From Gentiana macrophylla (taxonomy: Eukaryota > Streptophyta > Magnoliopsida > Gentianales > Gentianaceae): a stretch of 64,000 nucleotides of DNA. Location: the NCBI GenBank assembly GCA_026214975.1, contig CM047814.1, positions 23,662,558 to 23,726,557 of the forward strand, read 5' to 3'. Below are positions 9,728 through 21,370 of the stretch, piece by piece. A program made the translations under genes and the position numbers. Below the pieces are notes generated by a model. That model saw only the letters and a list, made by a program, of their open reading frames with translations, was not told the DNA's origin and did no database searches. How positions within the stretch are numbered: position 1 is the first letter of the stretch; the number at the start of each line of letters is the position of its first letter.

Positions 9728-11819
9728 ACAAGCCGGTGTTCCACCGCCAAGTACTAAATTCTCAAGAAAAGATTGAGAGAACTAGATCTTTATTCAAACA
9801 TAATGATTAGGTTAAAAGTGATAGGCCGCACATGTGGTTGGGATTTTTTTGAAGATAATTTGTAACAAATTATGTGTTTAATTTAAGGATAAAGTGTAGA
9901 TTGATATCTTAACCAAAAATATCAAATTAAGAGATAAGAGATAAGTTGTTAAATCAAAAATTCAAATATTTAAACTAGGACTTATCCATGTAGTTTAAGT
10001 AGTATAAATAGGGACATCGGACCGACTTCATAAAGACACAAAGAGAAAAAAAAAAAAAAAAAAGAAAAAAAAGTAACCCTTCTCCAGAAGCAGACGGTAG
10101 CAGGAGAAATAGCTGGAGTAGAATTGTTGACCGTGAGTTCCATTTTTTTTGTTTATATTTTCTCCCTCGATTTCAATATTTATTTCATTGCTAAGGATTT
10201 CTAAAGCATTAAATGCATTCATACACTGACCTGTGCCTAGCCTAGCTTTTCGGTCGACTTTTGCGAAGGCAGTAGTAATTTCCAACTTGCAAATATTATA
10301 TGAGTATGATGAAAAGGTGTGTGCACTGTTTTGTTTACCAGGTTAGTTTCTTTATTGTATCTGTCTTGATGCTCCGTGTATAAATTCATATATATAGATA
10401 CACATATAGCACACAAAAAAAGATGCGCACGTATGATTTTGAACAGATAAATTTATACAATTTGATGTGAGTTCTATAGTTTTGTTTCACATAGATGCAT
10501 ATTGGTCTGAGAAATATTTATTTTAAAACCATGAAATTTCACGTTTTCTATTGAATAGACTAATATATTTTACGCAGAAAGTTATACTCTTGACGTTTAC
10601 TTATTACTTTGATCAAGTTTTGGTAAAAAAGATGGATGAATTTTATTTTCCTATAAAAGCAAAAGTGTGTGTATCCTTATCAAATTTTTTTTTTATCTAG
10701 TCTTAACATTTGATCTTATATATAAATAAAGGTTGGTTCTCATTTTTGTAATAGGAAACAATGATGTTTTCACTAATCCATGGTTATAGATTGCTTCGTT
10801 AATATATATGTATATGTTATGAAATACTAACTTTATTTGAATAAGAAATGTCATTTCAGTCTTATAAAGTTAGGTTTGACATACACCGGTCATCTTAAAA
10901 TTTATGAAGAGGTCGTCATGCTAACCAATTCTTGTTCCTGCTTAATGCGAAACTCTCAGCGACTCGGTGAGTTTTGGGCCATTGCACCGCAGAACGGCTA
11001 GTCATCGGTCTCGGGGCCTCTTGACCTTGGCTCATCGACAGTCCTAGAGAAATGGTACCTAGATTCCCCGATGTTCCGTGTGCCTGGCCGGGAAAGCAAG
11101 GGCCGACGGCTATGTCATGGTCATGAGGTTGGCTGAAGCCTTTTGGGAGGTTCACTAGGTGACAATCAAACCTTTCCCTGACAATCAGCCGGAATTGTCA
11201 GGCAATAGCTTGCTTGCTTGTGAAGTGTGATAGAAAACAAGTTGGGGTAGGGTGGTAATGACTCATCGGCTAAGGTAAACCGGTGTCAGACTTGAGTACG
11301 CCTAATTTCAAGAAAATTGCTTTATATTCCTTGCAAATATCATGTTTTTGCCATGTTCTAACAACAATTAAGTGCAAGGTAAGGAAAAAGCCTTTTTGTT
11401 GTAACGTTTAACGTTTTTGTAACTATTATTTTTGTATATAAAGATTCACAGGCACACACCGGAACTCACTGGCTATTTTTAGCTCACACGTTTGTGAAAT
11501 GTTTTTTTTTTAGGCTTGGAGGAAGAATACCAGGGTGGTGAGGTAAGCAGAGTAACCTTGGAGGCGGTTCCTGAGGGGAGTAGGCGAGGAGTTCAATGCG
11601 ACACTCCAACAAATTAGTGTCAAGCTTTGATTTTGTTATATTTTTTTTTCAACTCCTTGGAGTTTCATGTTTCCATTGTAATAAGAGTTGACGATGTTCT
11701 TCCATCTTGGAGTCGTGACATTTTATTTTATTTCTGGATTTAGTAATGTTTGAATAAAGATCTGGTTCCTCAATCTTTTCTTGAGAATTTAGTACTTGGG
11801 CGGTGGATCGTCGGCTTGT
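9728..11819. repeat. Pair of 74-bp inverted repeats bounding about 2.1 kb
   Basis: The left arm, 9728-9801, starts ACAAGCCGGTG and contains AAGTACTAAATTCTCAAGAA. The right arm, 11746-11819, is its near-perfect reverse complement. The bounded 1.9 kb has no convincing reading frame. It includes an A-tract at about 10047-10072 and a GC-richer block at about 10900-11300. The layout suggests a non-autonomous DNA element with long terminal repeats, or two copies of a shorter repeat in opposite orientation. I could not find a clean target duplication, so the class is open. Confidence 0.6.
10900..11300. other. GC-richer block inside the inverted-repeat element
   Basis: This stretch is clearly more GC-rich than its AT-rich surroundings. 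It includes TCAGCGACTCGGTGAGTTTT and GGCCGGGAAAGCAAGGGCCG. The minus-strand frame at 11155-10916 has no recognisable domain. It is probably captured or older element sequence. Confidence 0.35.
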
Positions 11820-11886
11820 CATCTGACTGACTTGAGCAAAGTGGACCTTGGGGGTCGAGGATAGGCCTATTACAGATTTAGGACAC

Positions 11887-12149
11887 TAAGCTTGTGTTTG
11901 TTTTTGTTGAAGTCGTTTTTAGAGTTTTTAATATCATTTCATCAATCATTTCTTACAATTCCTTCACCAATCACTTCTTGATTATAAATAAAAAAATATT
12001 AAATTATCTTTCACCATTTCATTTTATCTATTTTATTACTTTTTTTTTTTACTTTTAATCATTACTTCAATCATTTTTATTATATTTATTATCCACTAGC
12101 ATATAAAACACTCCAAAATGAACTTCAACCCAAAACAAACGAAACCTTA
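11887..12149. mobile_element. MITE-like element with about 45-bp inverted ends
   Basis: The left end begins TAAGCTTGTGTTTGTTTTTG. The right end, read inward, begins TAAGGTTTCGTTTGTTTTGG. Both continue with TTGAAGT and then a GAGT(G)TTTTA-type stretch. The 263-bp element has no coding capacity. TAA is part of both inverted ends, so a 3-bp target duplication cannot be separated from the termini and the superfamily is uncertain. Confidence 0.55.
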
Positions 12150-12159
12150 TTATTTTTTG

Positions 12160-12790
12160 CTTCATCTTACCCTTAATTTATTATCAATTTAACAACTTTT
12201 CATTATTTAACAACTACTGCATTAATCATAATCAATGAGCATTTTAGACATTTAATCATCAAATGTATGGCATTCAACCACTTTATTAATATGTATGAAA
12301 ACACCCAAAATAACCTATATTTTGGGTCGGGGTTAGTAAATGCCTATTTGGATATGAATGTAGTATTTAAACTTGGATAACCACGGAGAATAAAAGGGAA
12401 TAAAATGAATTAAAACTTTGATTAGATACTTGAGAATATTCTTCTCCGTTATAAATATACTTTCAGATTATGTGGATTTTCATTAGATATAATATCTATC
12501 TCTTCCGTAGTGTAAAGTATTAGCCCACAATTAGTTTACTCAATAAATAAATCTCCTCGACACAAGCATTTATAAAGTGGATAAACATCGTCGTAAATAT
12601 ATGAAGTAATCGACGGATGTTTTTACACGATAAAGTCACATGTAATATGTCGTGTATAGAAAATCAGTAATAACAAAGATTTAGAATACCTTTTTTTCTT
12701 CCTTGTTTGTGCATGCGAATATATTTTCACCTTATATATATTTTAATACTTAGGTTGTATATATATTTTATAACACGTTATCAGCACAAG
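12160..12790 (+). repeat. Probable 5' LTR end and primer binding site of copia-1
   Basis: The AT-rich stretch ends in ATATATTTTATAACA at 12775. Two bases later comes TTATCAGCACAAG (12778-12790), recognisable as the primer-site motif of copia elements whose LTR ends in TTATAACA. The LTR left edge is not defined because its partner is missing. Confidence 0.5.
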
Positions 12791-13081
12791 TCTCTTCCGA
12801 ATGAGCCGTGTCTTAAAATCTTCCTTATACCGATAACTATAGATTTCAATCCTCATCTATAGTTTTGTTGTTGAAATCTTCATGTTAAGTCACCTCTTGA
12901 TGCTATTACAAATTTTCGAAGTCAGACAGATACATATTTGGTAGCATAAAAGAAGTTATCCAACTTGGTGATGAAAGAAAAGAATAGGTGTGGATCCTTC
13001 TATCCTTTTTAGGCATGGTCTATGTCCTTTCTAATTTGATAAGCACGAGCAGGACTACAACTGATTTAAAGGAGAAAAAAC

Positions 13082-13575
13082 TGTTAGAACAATCCTTATG
13101 TGATTGAATCACATTATTTCCGGATCGATTATGCTAAATTATTGAGAAACAGAGAATTATATTAATCTACAAACATACCCGAATCCATAGCAAATGAAGA
13201 CTCAGAGATGTTGTAGGATCGATCTTCCGAATCTATACACCTCATGTTTCTTGTCGGAAGAACCCTTTGTGTTCTCTCAGTATATTCTCTTGTGATAATG
13301 GGGGTCAATAGAAGTGGGAAAAGTGTATGACCTAGGGACCATAACCCACCCTTATATAGTAAAATATTTATTAGGTCTTTCCAATTTTACCCATCATAAA
13401 ATTAGAAATTACCTCCGAGTTTCTACACATTAAAGGTCCACACCCTAGCGATACGTTACTACCCAATAATTATAACCGTAGTAGATCACTTTAAAATGGA
13501 CTAACATTTATTGATGATGATCATGACATAACAATTATTTCACATATAAGCCAACGTTGGATATATGATCCAACA
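13082..13575 (-). repeat. Copia-2 3' LTR (494 bp)
   Basis: Bounded by TGTTAG...CCAACA on the plus strand and nearly identical to 40595-41087. Immediately to the right is the complement of the polypurine tract, ATCTCCCACTTGGG, so this is the 3' LTR of a minus-strand element. Confidence 0.88.
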
Positions 13576-15840
13576 ATCTCCCACTTGGGCTATATGTGTA
13601 GCTTTATAATTGTATGTCATAAGATAACCGAATAGCGCTCAACTTGGTCGCTCATTACAAAACGTATCAAATAACAATCCCGTCCATCAAAGTCACCAAC
13701 ATAGGACCAAAGCGGTCTTCATCACATCTATCGTGACGGGACCCATCAATGATCACATATGCTAATAAAACTGAATGACATGGATCATGATGTGGATGCG
13801 TAGCATGGAAAATAACATGACATGTGATCTTAACATGTATATTTCCAACTGGTCCACCTTAAACTTAATGAGATCAAAACCGTATATCGAGATCAAAGTG
13901 TGAAACATCAAAACTTAAATTTCTGCAGAAAGAACTGTAACTTTAACTTAACCTTAACTTTAAACTGAATAACCGAAAAATGTGTCTATATTGAAACAAA
14001 CATTATCAACTACAAACTCCCACTAAACCTAAGAATCCTTAACTGACATGACACCCATATGAGCAATATGCTCAAGAACATCTTGGGTAGTTGTCCCTTA
14101 GTGAGTGGATCCACAATAATGAAGTTTGTCATGACAATTTCAATAGACACCCTTCCACTTCGAACTCTATCTTTAACAACTAGGAACCTTATGTCAATGT
14201 TCTTAGACATCGATGAACTCCTGTTGCTGTTGGGATAAAACACTGCAGAATTATTATCACAAGAATCCTTAATGGTCCTTATATAACCAAATAAAACTTC
14301 ACAACTGAAATAATATTTCCGCATCCATATCCCATCACTAAGTGGCTTCAAAAGCCCTGAATTTTGTCTCCAAAGTCAAATAAGTCATAAGTGTGCCTTA
14401 GCACTTTTCAGATAAACAACTTCTTTTGACAAAATGAAGACATATCCTTATGTGGATTTAAATGTATCTTTACATCCACCAATATCTAAGTCAGTATACC
14501 GAATGATCTCTGACTTTTCTGACTCCAGCTATGTGAGCATCTTATATTTTGTTTTCTGTAAGTACTTTATAACCTTATAGGCTGTGACCAAATGACCCTT
14601 TCCAGGATCTTTTAAGAATCTGCTCAACATGACTGAAATGTACACAATAACCAGACATGTACAAACCTAAGCACACATTAGACTCCCAATAAATATATCA
14701 AAGGGAATCTACTGCATTTCCTCCTACTTTATATCATTAGAAAAGTGGCACTATTTGAGACTAGCCTTGTCTCCCTTAGACACAGGGGTACCATGTTGTT
14801 CACAATACATCATGTCGAATCTCATAAGAAAACTTTATCGATATAGTCTGTTTTTAATGATCCAATAATACCTCAAGAATAACCCTGATATACCTGGATC
14901 CCGAAAAACTAAAATAGCGTCTTCTAAATCTTTCAACTCAAAACCGAACGAGATAAATGATTTAGTTTCACGCCCAAAAACTATATCGTTACTGAATATC
15001 ATCGACATACAAAACCAGAGTATGAACCTACTCCCACTAAACTTATGTTAGATACATTCATCAACCGAATTTAACCCAAAAAACCAAACGAGACAACAAT
15101 TTGAGGAATCTAACATACCATTGACAGGAAAACCGTTTGAGTCCAAAGATGGATTTCTTTAATTTGCAAGCCATATTCTTTGCGTCACCAAATGCAAAGT
15201 TTTCTGGCAGCACTAAATCAATGTTTCATCAATGTCACCACTGATGAACATTGTCTTTACATCCATCTAATGTAACTCATAATCCATATGAGCAAGTAGA
15301 GCCATAATTATTACGAAAGAAACCATGAGAAAGCATTTTATAATATATGCTCATTTTGAGTAAAGCCTTTAATGACAAGACATACCTTATATCTTTCCAC
15401 ATTACCATATGAATCCCTCTTGGTCTTAAATGTCTATTTACAACCAATGGGTTTCGATCCTTCTGGAAATGGTAGAATATTCCAAATGTCATTGTCCTTC
15501 ATGGACTTCATCTCATATTGCATAACTTCAATCCACTTATGAGAGTTGGAGCTTTCCATGGCTTGGAGAACGGTAACCGGATCGTCCTCCATAATGCCAG
15601 GATCCTTATGCTCAAGGAGGTAAACAATATAATTATTCTGAATTGTTGTCACAATCTCTCTAGTGGAGTGCCTTGGTGGCGGTGCACTGATTTCTCATGT
15701 GGTATCTCATATGCTCATGTTGCTCCCAAATAGGTTATTGAGGATGTTGAGGTTGTCTAATTGGAAGTTCAAGAATATTGTCATAAACCGTATCTGGCAA
15801 TAGTATACATCCTTATATTCTGAAAATGTTCAATCTTTGG
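13576..15840 (-). pseudogene. Copia-2 RT and RNase H remnant, minus strand
   Basis: Reading leftwards from about 15730, the RT start is recognisable: IVYLLEHKDPGIMEDDPVTV, then SHKWIEVMQYEMKSMKDNDI and WNILPFPEGSKPIGCK. The palm and YVDD region follow near 15000. RNase H and the polypurine tract end the element: SDGIWMRKYYFSCEVLFGYI, NSNRSSSMSKNIDIRFLVVK, IVDPLTKGQLPKMF. Stops and shifts are frequent. At about 15826-15843 the sequence jumps from the RT-proximal region straight to a protease-region motif, so about 0.9 kb present in the plus-strand copy is missing. Confidence 0.82.
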
Positions 15841-16679
15841 TAAATCCTTATCTCCCAAAGATTGAACATTTTCTGACAAAGATATATTGTTTCATGCTGC
15901 TATATTCTTATAGAATACACCTTTCGGCTTTACTGTATGAGCATCAATGTGAATTGATCTTGTGGCGGCGGCTAGAAGGATTATTAGGGTTTATGCTATT
16001 TTTTTTATTTTTTATTTTTTTATTTTTTATTTTAAGGCATGTTGTCTAAAATTTAAAAAAAAAAAAAAAAAAAAAAGGATAAGGAACAGAATTACCTGCA
16101 CTGTTGCACGATGGTGGCAGCAAGTTTTTTGGACTTTATATTTCCGTTTATAATCAATGCCTTTGGAGGTAAAAAAAAAAAACTTGGACCGTATGTTAAA
16201 GTTTCGGCCCTATACCATTAGGTCATTAAGTAATTTGTTGGCCTTTGTTTTATCAGGTGCAAAATATGTTTTATACGGCTTTAGTTCTCCGGCTTATTAT
16301 AAGTATACTAGAGGGAGGAGCCGCACAACGCGCTGCGTGTCTGTATTTCGGTGGATATGAAATCGAGGATATACGTGGTTAGGATAAAATATTTGGAATA
16401 TGGAATAGGAATATATTACAACACGTATAGCGTTGATCGTTTTGAAAGTACAAAATATAAAACAGAGCGTAGCACAGTTCAAATTATTGAAACCCTCGCA
16501 AGAACTTTGACGACTATGATCGTAAAACAACTCAAACTCTCCAATGTGACCTGAAAATGACATCAACAGATGCAAAAGTTCACAGGTGCTGGGAGAGTAT
16601 CAATAATGAAAAGATGTCATGTAAAATGTTCAACTACCATGCTTGTGCATAACGAAAAGAAACTTAATTATCACATTTG
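15841..16679. other. Junction DNA with T/A tracts, no clear gene
   Basis: Begins with a second, oppositely oriented copy of the protease-region motif (about 15857-15876). Poly-T and poly-A runs follow at 15990-16075, then AT-rich sequence. Open frames here are composition-driven. A GC-rich patch at 16312-16335 is noted under rejected items. Confidence 0.4.
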
Positions 16680-17739
16680 AAGATGGTCTAATCATGACCT
16701 TATTATCTTTCACAGCAAAAGGGACTGCAACCTTCCGATTCCCTTCCAAGAACTGCCATTCCATCTTCTGTCTCTTCTGAAACTCTTCCATTTTCTAACA
16801 AGATCCTGACCATATCTGTCAACTTCACCATTTCATGTAAGGTGAGTCCATTTCTGCTAAATTCTCCCTTCCTCCTTGCTCCCTTCAGACAATAGGATAA
16901 ATGTAGGTTCATTAGCACCCCAGTAAGAGAATGACAAACGAAGAACTCACCTTCTCCGGTGGCGAGTTGTTGCTTCATTCATACCCGATCCTGAACATAA
17001 AATTCGTTCAATTGACAGAGGTTGCAGATTAGATGAAAAATTAGGCTCATTAAACAGTGAAAATCTATCACAGAGGACCAAAGTTAGAAGCATATATGCC
17101 TCCGATGCATACATAGCACTAAGCACAAAACATTGAGCAATCCTAAACAAGTTGCAGAGCCAGATAAAAGCTGAAGCACATAAAGCAAAAGGCACATAAT
17201 AATAAATTAAAAAGAGACCTTGAATCTATTACTGGATAAAGCAAAGCACATAAAAAGTCTCTTAATCAATAAGTGATATCCAAAATGTAAACAAGAGCAG
17301 AGGTAAACTTACAGTTGCAACTTGCAAGCCATAAAGTCAATAGCCAAAATGTAAAGAAGAAAACATTGTGCATGACATTACATACTTAAAGCATCAATTT
17401 TTCCCTCTAAAAAGAAGCATTAATTTGTATGGCAAGAGACAAAAGTATAAACTGCAACTGAAAGCGCAAAATTCATTACCGAAATCTAGTTGTTGAGGTC
17501 TTCGCCTGATTCATTACCGAATATTAGGCATGAAACTGTAAATATTAGATAATGTATTTTATGAAGGAATAAGAAAATATAATTTCAGTTTATTCTTTTA
17601 CCATTCCTTCAGTGAAGGACTGTCACTTAGCAGAGGATCGATCAAGAAGTACGACTACATTCTTGAGCTCAATGAAAGTCCTGCATATACACAAGTAAAC
17701 AAGGTGTGAGATAATGCCAAGAAGCTACTTCTTCTGATC

Positions 17740-17895
17740 GAAATTGTACGCTTGGCTGATGATTTCAAAACATGATCACAGCTAAAAGCATGACCGGCAA
17801 GTTCATGCTACAGAAATTGTACGCTTGGCTGATGATTTCAAAACATGATCACAGCTAAAAGACTCAATATCTGTAGCATGAACTTGCCTGTCATG
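17740..17895. repeat. Identical 49-bp tandem copies interleaved with a 26-bp inverted repeat
   Basis: 17740-17788 and 17813-17861 are identical, beginning GAAATTGTACGCTTGGCTGA. Between them, 17789-17814 (CATGACCGGCAAGTTCATGC...) is the reverse complement of 17870-17895 with one mismatch. The overlap gives a local hairpin and duplication structure in a presumed intron. Confidence 0.9.
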
Positions 17896-18156
17896 TATAG
17901 TTTGCAAGGCTTTTACCTCTACCGCCATGTAAGAGAGATAAGCCATTAAATCCATGAGAGCAATTTCACGAACATTGGAATGTCTACAGGAAAAGAGGAA
18001 ATAAACAGAAAAACTAATAATAGTCTGTTATACAGATAGATATAGTAGAAGTACTTTACTAAATAACACCAAAATCTTGGCCAGCTCAATAGAATCTTTA
18101 CGCATAGCCATCACATCATCAATGGATGATGATGCATATTACCATTTTCTATTAAC

Positions 18157-18241
18157 CATAGAAAATGTGGATTTGGACTTTATTGTAGCTCTGTTTGTCT
18201 TCATTTTTCACTTTATTGTAGTATAATCCACATTTTCTATG
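18157..18241. repeat. Perfect 17-bp inverted repeat with 51-bp loop
   Basis: CATAGAAAATGTGGATT at 18157-18173 is exactly reverse-complemented at 18225-18241. CTTTATTGTAG occurs twice as a direct repeat in the loop region. Confidence 0.85.
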
Positions 18242-18257
18242 CCTAATAATCCATATA

Positions 18258-18520
18258 CAAAACAGAGGTTGATGTTAGCAAAACATCATATAAAGATTGA
18301 GTCTTTTACCTTTAAAACACGAAATAGACACAATACATGAAAGATAATACCTGATTACATAAAATAAATTTAATATACAACTTTAACTCATTTTCAATCT
18401 TCAATCAACAAAACAGAGGTTCAGATTAGCAAAACATAAGATAATATTGAGTCTTTTACCTTTAAAACACAAAACAGACACAAAGCATGAAAGATAATAC
18501 CTGATTACGTAAAATAAATT
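18258..18520. repeat. Tandem duplication of about 113 bp
   Basis: 18258-18370 and 18409-18520 share CAAAACAGAGGTT near the start and GAGTCTTTTACCTTTAAAAC and GAAAGATAATACCTGATTAC further in. They differ by scattered substitutions. A 38-base spacer separates them. Probably intronic. Confidence 0.85.
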
Positions 18521-19480
18521 AGAAATGCAAATTTTTGATATCTTCTTTCAATGATTCAATGTCGTTATGTGCCAAAATCATTCTTTGAAGCTCCACAAAC
18601 CTGCAAATCTGAGAATCGCGACATCAAACACGCAAATAAAACTGAAAGAATATACACCGTCCTGTCTCTGGCAAAATACAAATATAATGACAATGCATAC
18701 CTCCCACCACTTCTCACCCTCACCAAGCGAATATGTTGGGTCCTCCCACTGCTGTAGAGTTTCCAAGGGGGCTGACAAAATTAAAAAGCAATGAAATTTA
18801 TTATGTTATGTAATACATAAACAAAATAATAAACATTTTCCTTACGTAATCAACAAAAACACAATCGCTAACATAAGCCCTTTGGCAGCTTGAATTAATA
18901 AGACAAATTAAGCTTAAAATTAATGAATATGCACAAGGCAATCGAATTAAGGTTCATATCACAATACCATAAAGAAGACAAACGAAATTCATAGTAAAAG
19001 AGAAGCGAGAACAAGTTAATTTGATATCGCTGAATTTACGTGAAAACAAGTTAATTTGATAAATCGCTCACATAACGTGTAGCAAAAAGACCTTAATAAG
19101 TGATAACAAGAGAGCTACCTACGCAAAATCGGATAAATCTTCAACTTGAGCGGCGCTCATCCATCCAGAAACACATATGCATAGGACCGCGGTGGCCGAT
19201 CCATCATCGGACCATCATCCTTGACGGATTTAATCGAGTAGAAGACAAAAGGCTAAAGAAACAAAACGGTGACATCTCTAAAGTCTACTACGGGCGAAGA
19301 TGAAAAACGAGTGCATCGAAGGGTATTAACAATGAACTAAAGCTTGAACACATAAATTAAACAAAACGGCGAAGGAAAAATGCTAGAAACGAAGTTTCTT
19401 CAATAGCGGCTTAGGGTTTTTTCCGAGAGTTCCCAGCCGCCGTGTTCTTCTGCAAATACAATTGAATATGAAACCTACCG

Positions 19481-19879
19481 AAAATATTACATATATATAC
19501 CACCTAATTTATTTTTTGTCTGAACGGACCATTTTTTGCTGGGCCCTTTCAACCCACTGGACTCAAAAAAATAAAAGCCCAAACGGAATTTAATGGAAAA
19601 AAGCATCGACGTGGACACTCTTGTTGCAAATTCCCAACCAGCTATTATAAATAGGTATATATAGTCGCCTCCCAAATATTTTATTATGAATTTGGATAAT
19701 AATTTTTTGTTTTTTGGGCTTTAATTCAGTTGGTTTTTTATTTTAAAAAAAAAATAAAAAAAAAATTGATCCATATAATCTATTATTGTAAGATAGTATT
19801 AAAGTAAATCCGAAGAAATAAGCAACCCAATTTTGATAGACCTTTTTTTTAAGAGGCTTAGTACGGTAAAATCAAACAT
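19481..19879. other. AT-rich upstream DNA
   Basis: Upstream of the unidentified minus-strand gene segment. It contains A/T runs at about 19740-19765. I see no gene. Confidence 0.35.
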
Positions 19880-21278
19880 TGATATATTGCGGTATTAGCA
19901 TTTATTATGTCTCTAAGTGGATTTGTTGAAACGATATGTCGCCAAAGTGACCTCTACGTGGAAATTGATTTACGGTGGGATGTAAAATGGTTTGTGTTTT
20001 TATAAATTCATGCGGATAATATTCGGCCCAAAGGAAGGATATTATTTGGCAGAATTGTAAATACACATGTGGTGATAAATACGTGACAATTATTCGGTTT
20101 CCATGTGGGTAATAGATACGATCCAAAGATTGGTCTATTATTTGACAGGACTTATTGTCAGTGTTTGATCATTACGCCAAGATGTCAATTACGAGTTAGT
20201 ATTATCGTCCAAAGATGAGATATTAATGTCGTGCCGGCATTTTGTGATGGGAAAATATATCATAAATTTGTTTGATTTTGGATATTCTTTGGATCTTATA
20301 TATGTGAGCCTAAGGTTATTAAATTGTTTTCTGTGTTCAGTTATAAGTTCTGCTTTAAAGTATATCTGCTCATTTAAGCATTATATTCCTCCACTTAAAT
20401 CCACATAAGGATATGTCTTCATTTTGTCAAAAGAAGTTGTTTATCTGAAAAGTGCTAAGCAGACACTTATGACTTATTTGACTTTGGAGACAAAATTCAG
20501 GGCTTTTGAAGCCACTAGTGATGGGATATGGATGCGGAAATATTATTTCAGGCTGTGAAGTTTTATTTGGTTATATAAGGACCATTAAGGATTCTTGTGA
20601 TAATAATTCTGCAGTGTTTTATCCCAACAGCAACAGGAGTTCATCGATGTCTAAGAACATTGACATAAGGTTCCTAGTTGTTAAAGATAGAGTTCGAAGT
20701 GGAAGGGTGTCTATTGAAATTGTCATGACAAACTTCATTATTGTGGATCCACTCACTAAGGGACAACTACCCAAGATGTTCTTGAGCATATTGCTCATAT
20801 GGGTGTCATGTCAGTTAAGGATTCTTAGGTTTAGTGGGAGTTTGTAGTTGATAATGTTTGTTTCAATATAGACACATTTTTCGGTTATTCATTTAAAGTT
20901 AAGGTTAAGTTAAAGTTACGATTCTTTCTGCGAGAATTTAAGTTTTGATGTTTCACACTTTGATCTCGATATACGTTTTGATCTCATTAAGTTTAAGGTG
21001 GACCAGTTGAAATATACATGTTAAGATCACATGTCATGTTATTTTCCATGCTACGCATCCACATCATGATCCATGTCATTCAGTTTTATTAGCATATGTG
21101 ATCATTGATGGGTCCCGTCACGATAGATGTGATGAAGGCCGCTTTGGTCCTATGTTGGTGACTTTGATGGACGGGATTGTTATTTGATACGTTTTGTAAT
21201 GACAGCCAAGTTGAGCGCTCATTCGGTTATCTTATGACATACAATTATAAAGCTACACATATAGCCCAAGTGGGAGAT
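19880..21278 (+). pseudogene. Plus-strand copia fragment ending in RNase H and polypurine tract
   Basis: From about 20392 this matches, in inverted orientation, the RNase H end of the minus-strand copy at 13576-14470. It shares NSNRSSSMSKNIDIRFLVVK and IVDPLTKGQLPKMF and the same 3' untranslated region. It ends in AAGTGGGAGAT, directly followed by an LTR start. The upstream part (19880-20390) has copia-like untranslated or decayed sequence. It forms an inverted pair with 13480-14470 around the gene-like segment. Confidence 0.78.
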
Positions 21279-21365
21279 TGTTGGATCATATATCCAACGT
21301 TGGGCTTATATGTGAAATAATTATTTATTATGGACTGTCAATAAATATTAGCCCGATGTAAAAGT
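21279..21365 (+). repeat. Truncated copia LTR start, plus orientation
   Basis: Begins TGTTGGATCATATATCCAAC right after the polypurine tract and follows the copia-2 LTR for about 85 bases. It breaks off near 21365, where protease-region sequence of the opposite strand begins. A rearrangement junction, not an intact LTR. Confidence 0.8.
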
Positions 21366-21370
21366 GATCT

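Larger units (their letters stand above)
16680..19480 (-). pseudogene. Unidentified intron-containing gene or gene fragment inside copia-2
   Basis: I do not recognise the product. Candidate exons on the minus strand have splice signals. A first exon starts at the ATG at 19160 (MSAAQVEDLSDF, donor GTAGGT). A second, 18771-18701, encodes PLETLQQWEDPTYSLGEGEK then WWE, between TTTTGTCAG and GTATGC. A third, about 18610-18535, encodes CRFVELQRMILAHNDIESLK. A small exon ending at about 16947 ([12 protein letters not shown], donor GTGAGT) and a last exon to about 16703 ([20 protein letters not shown], ending CSPFCCER) follow. Upstream, at about 19430, is AAACCCTAAGCC, common in plant leaders. The exon 1-2 phase is off by one base. 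Introns show the segment did not arrive by reverse transcription. It could be a trapped host gene, a DNA-transposon cargo, or a broken copy. Confidence 0.5.

Noticed and set aside
10028..10285. Minus-strand frame ending in a long Phe run
   Set aside because: Produced by the A-tract at about 10047-10072; no domain.
16300..16340. Possible Helitron end (CTAG followed by T, next to a GC-rich patch CCGCACAACGCGCTGCGTG)
   Set aside because: The hairpin is only about four base pairs and no matching TC 5' end was found to the right. Too weak to call.
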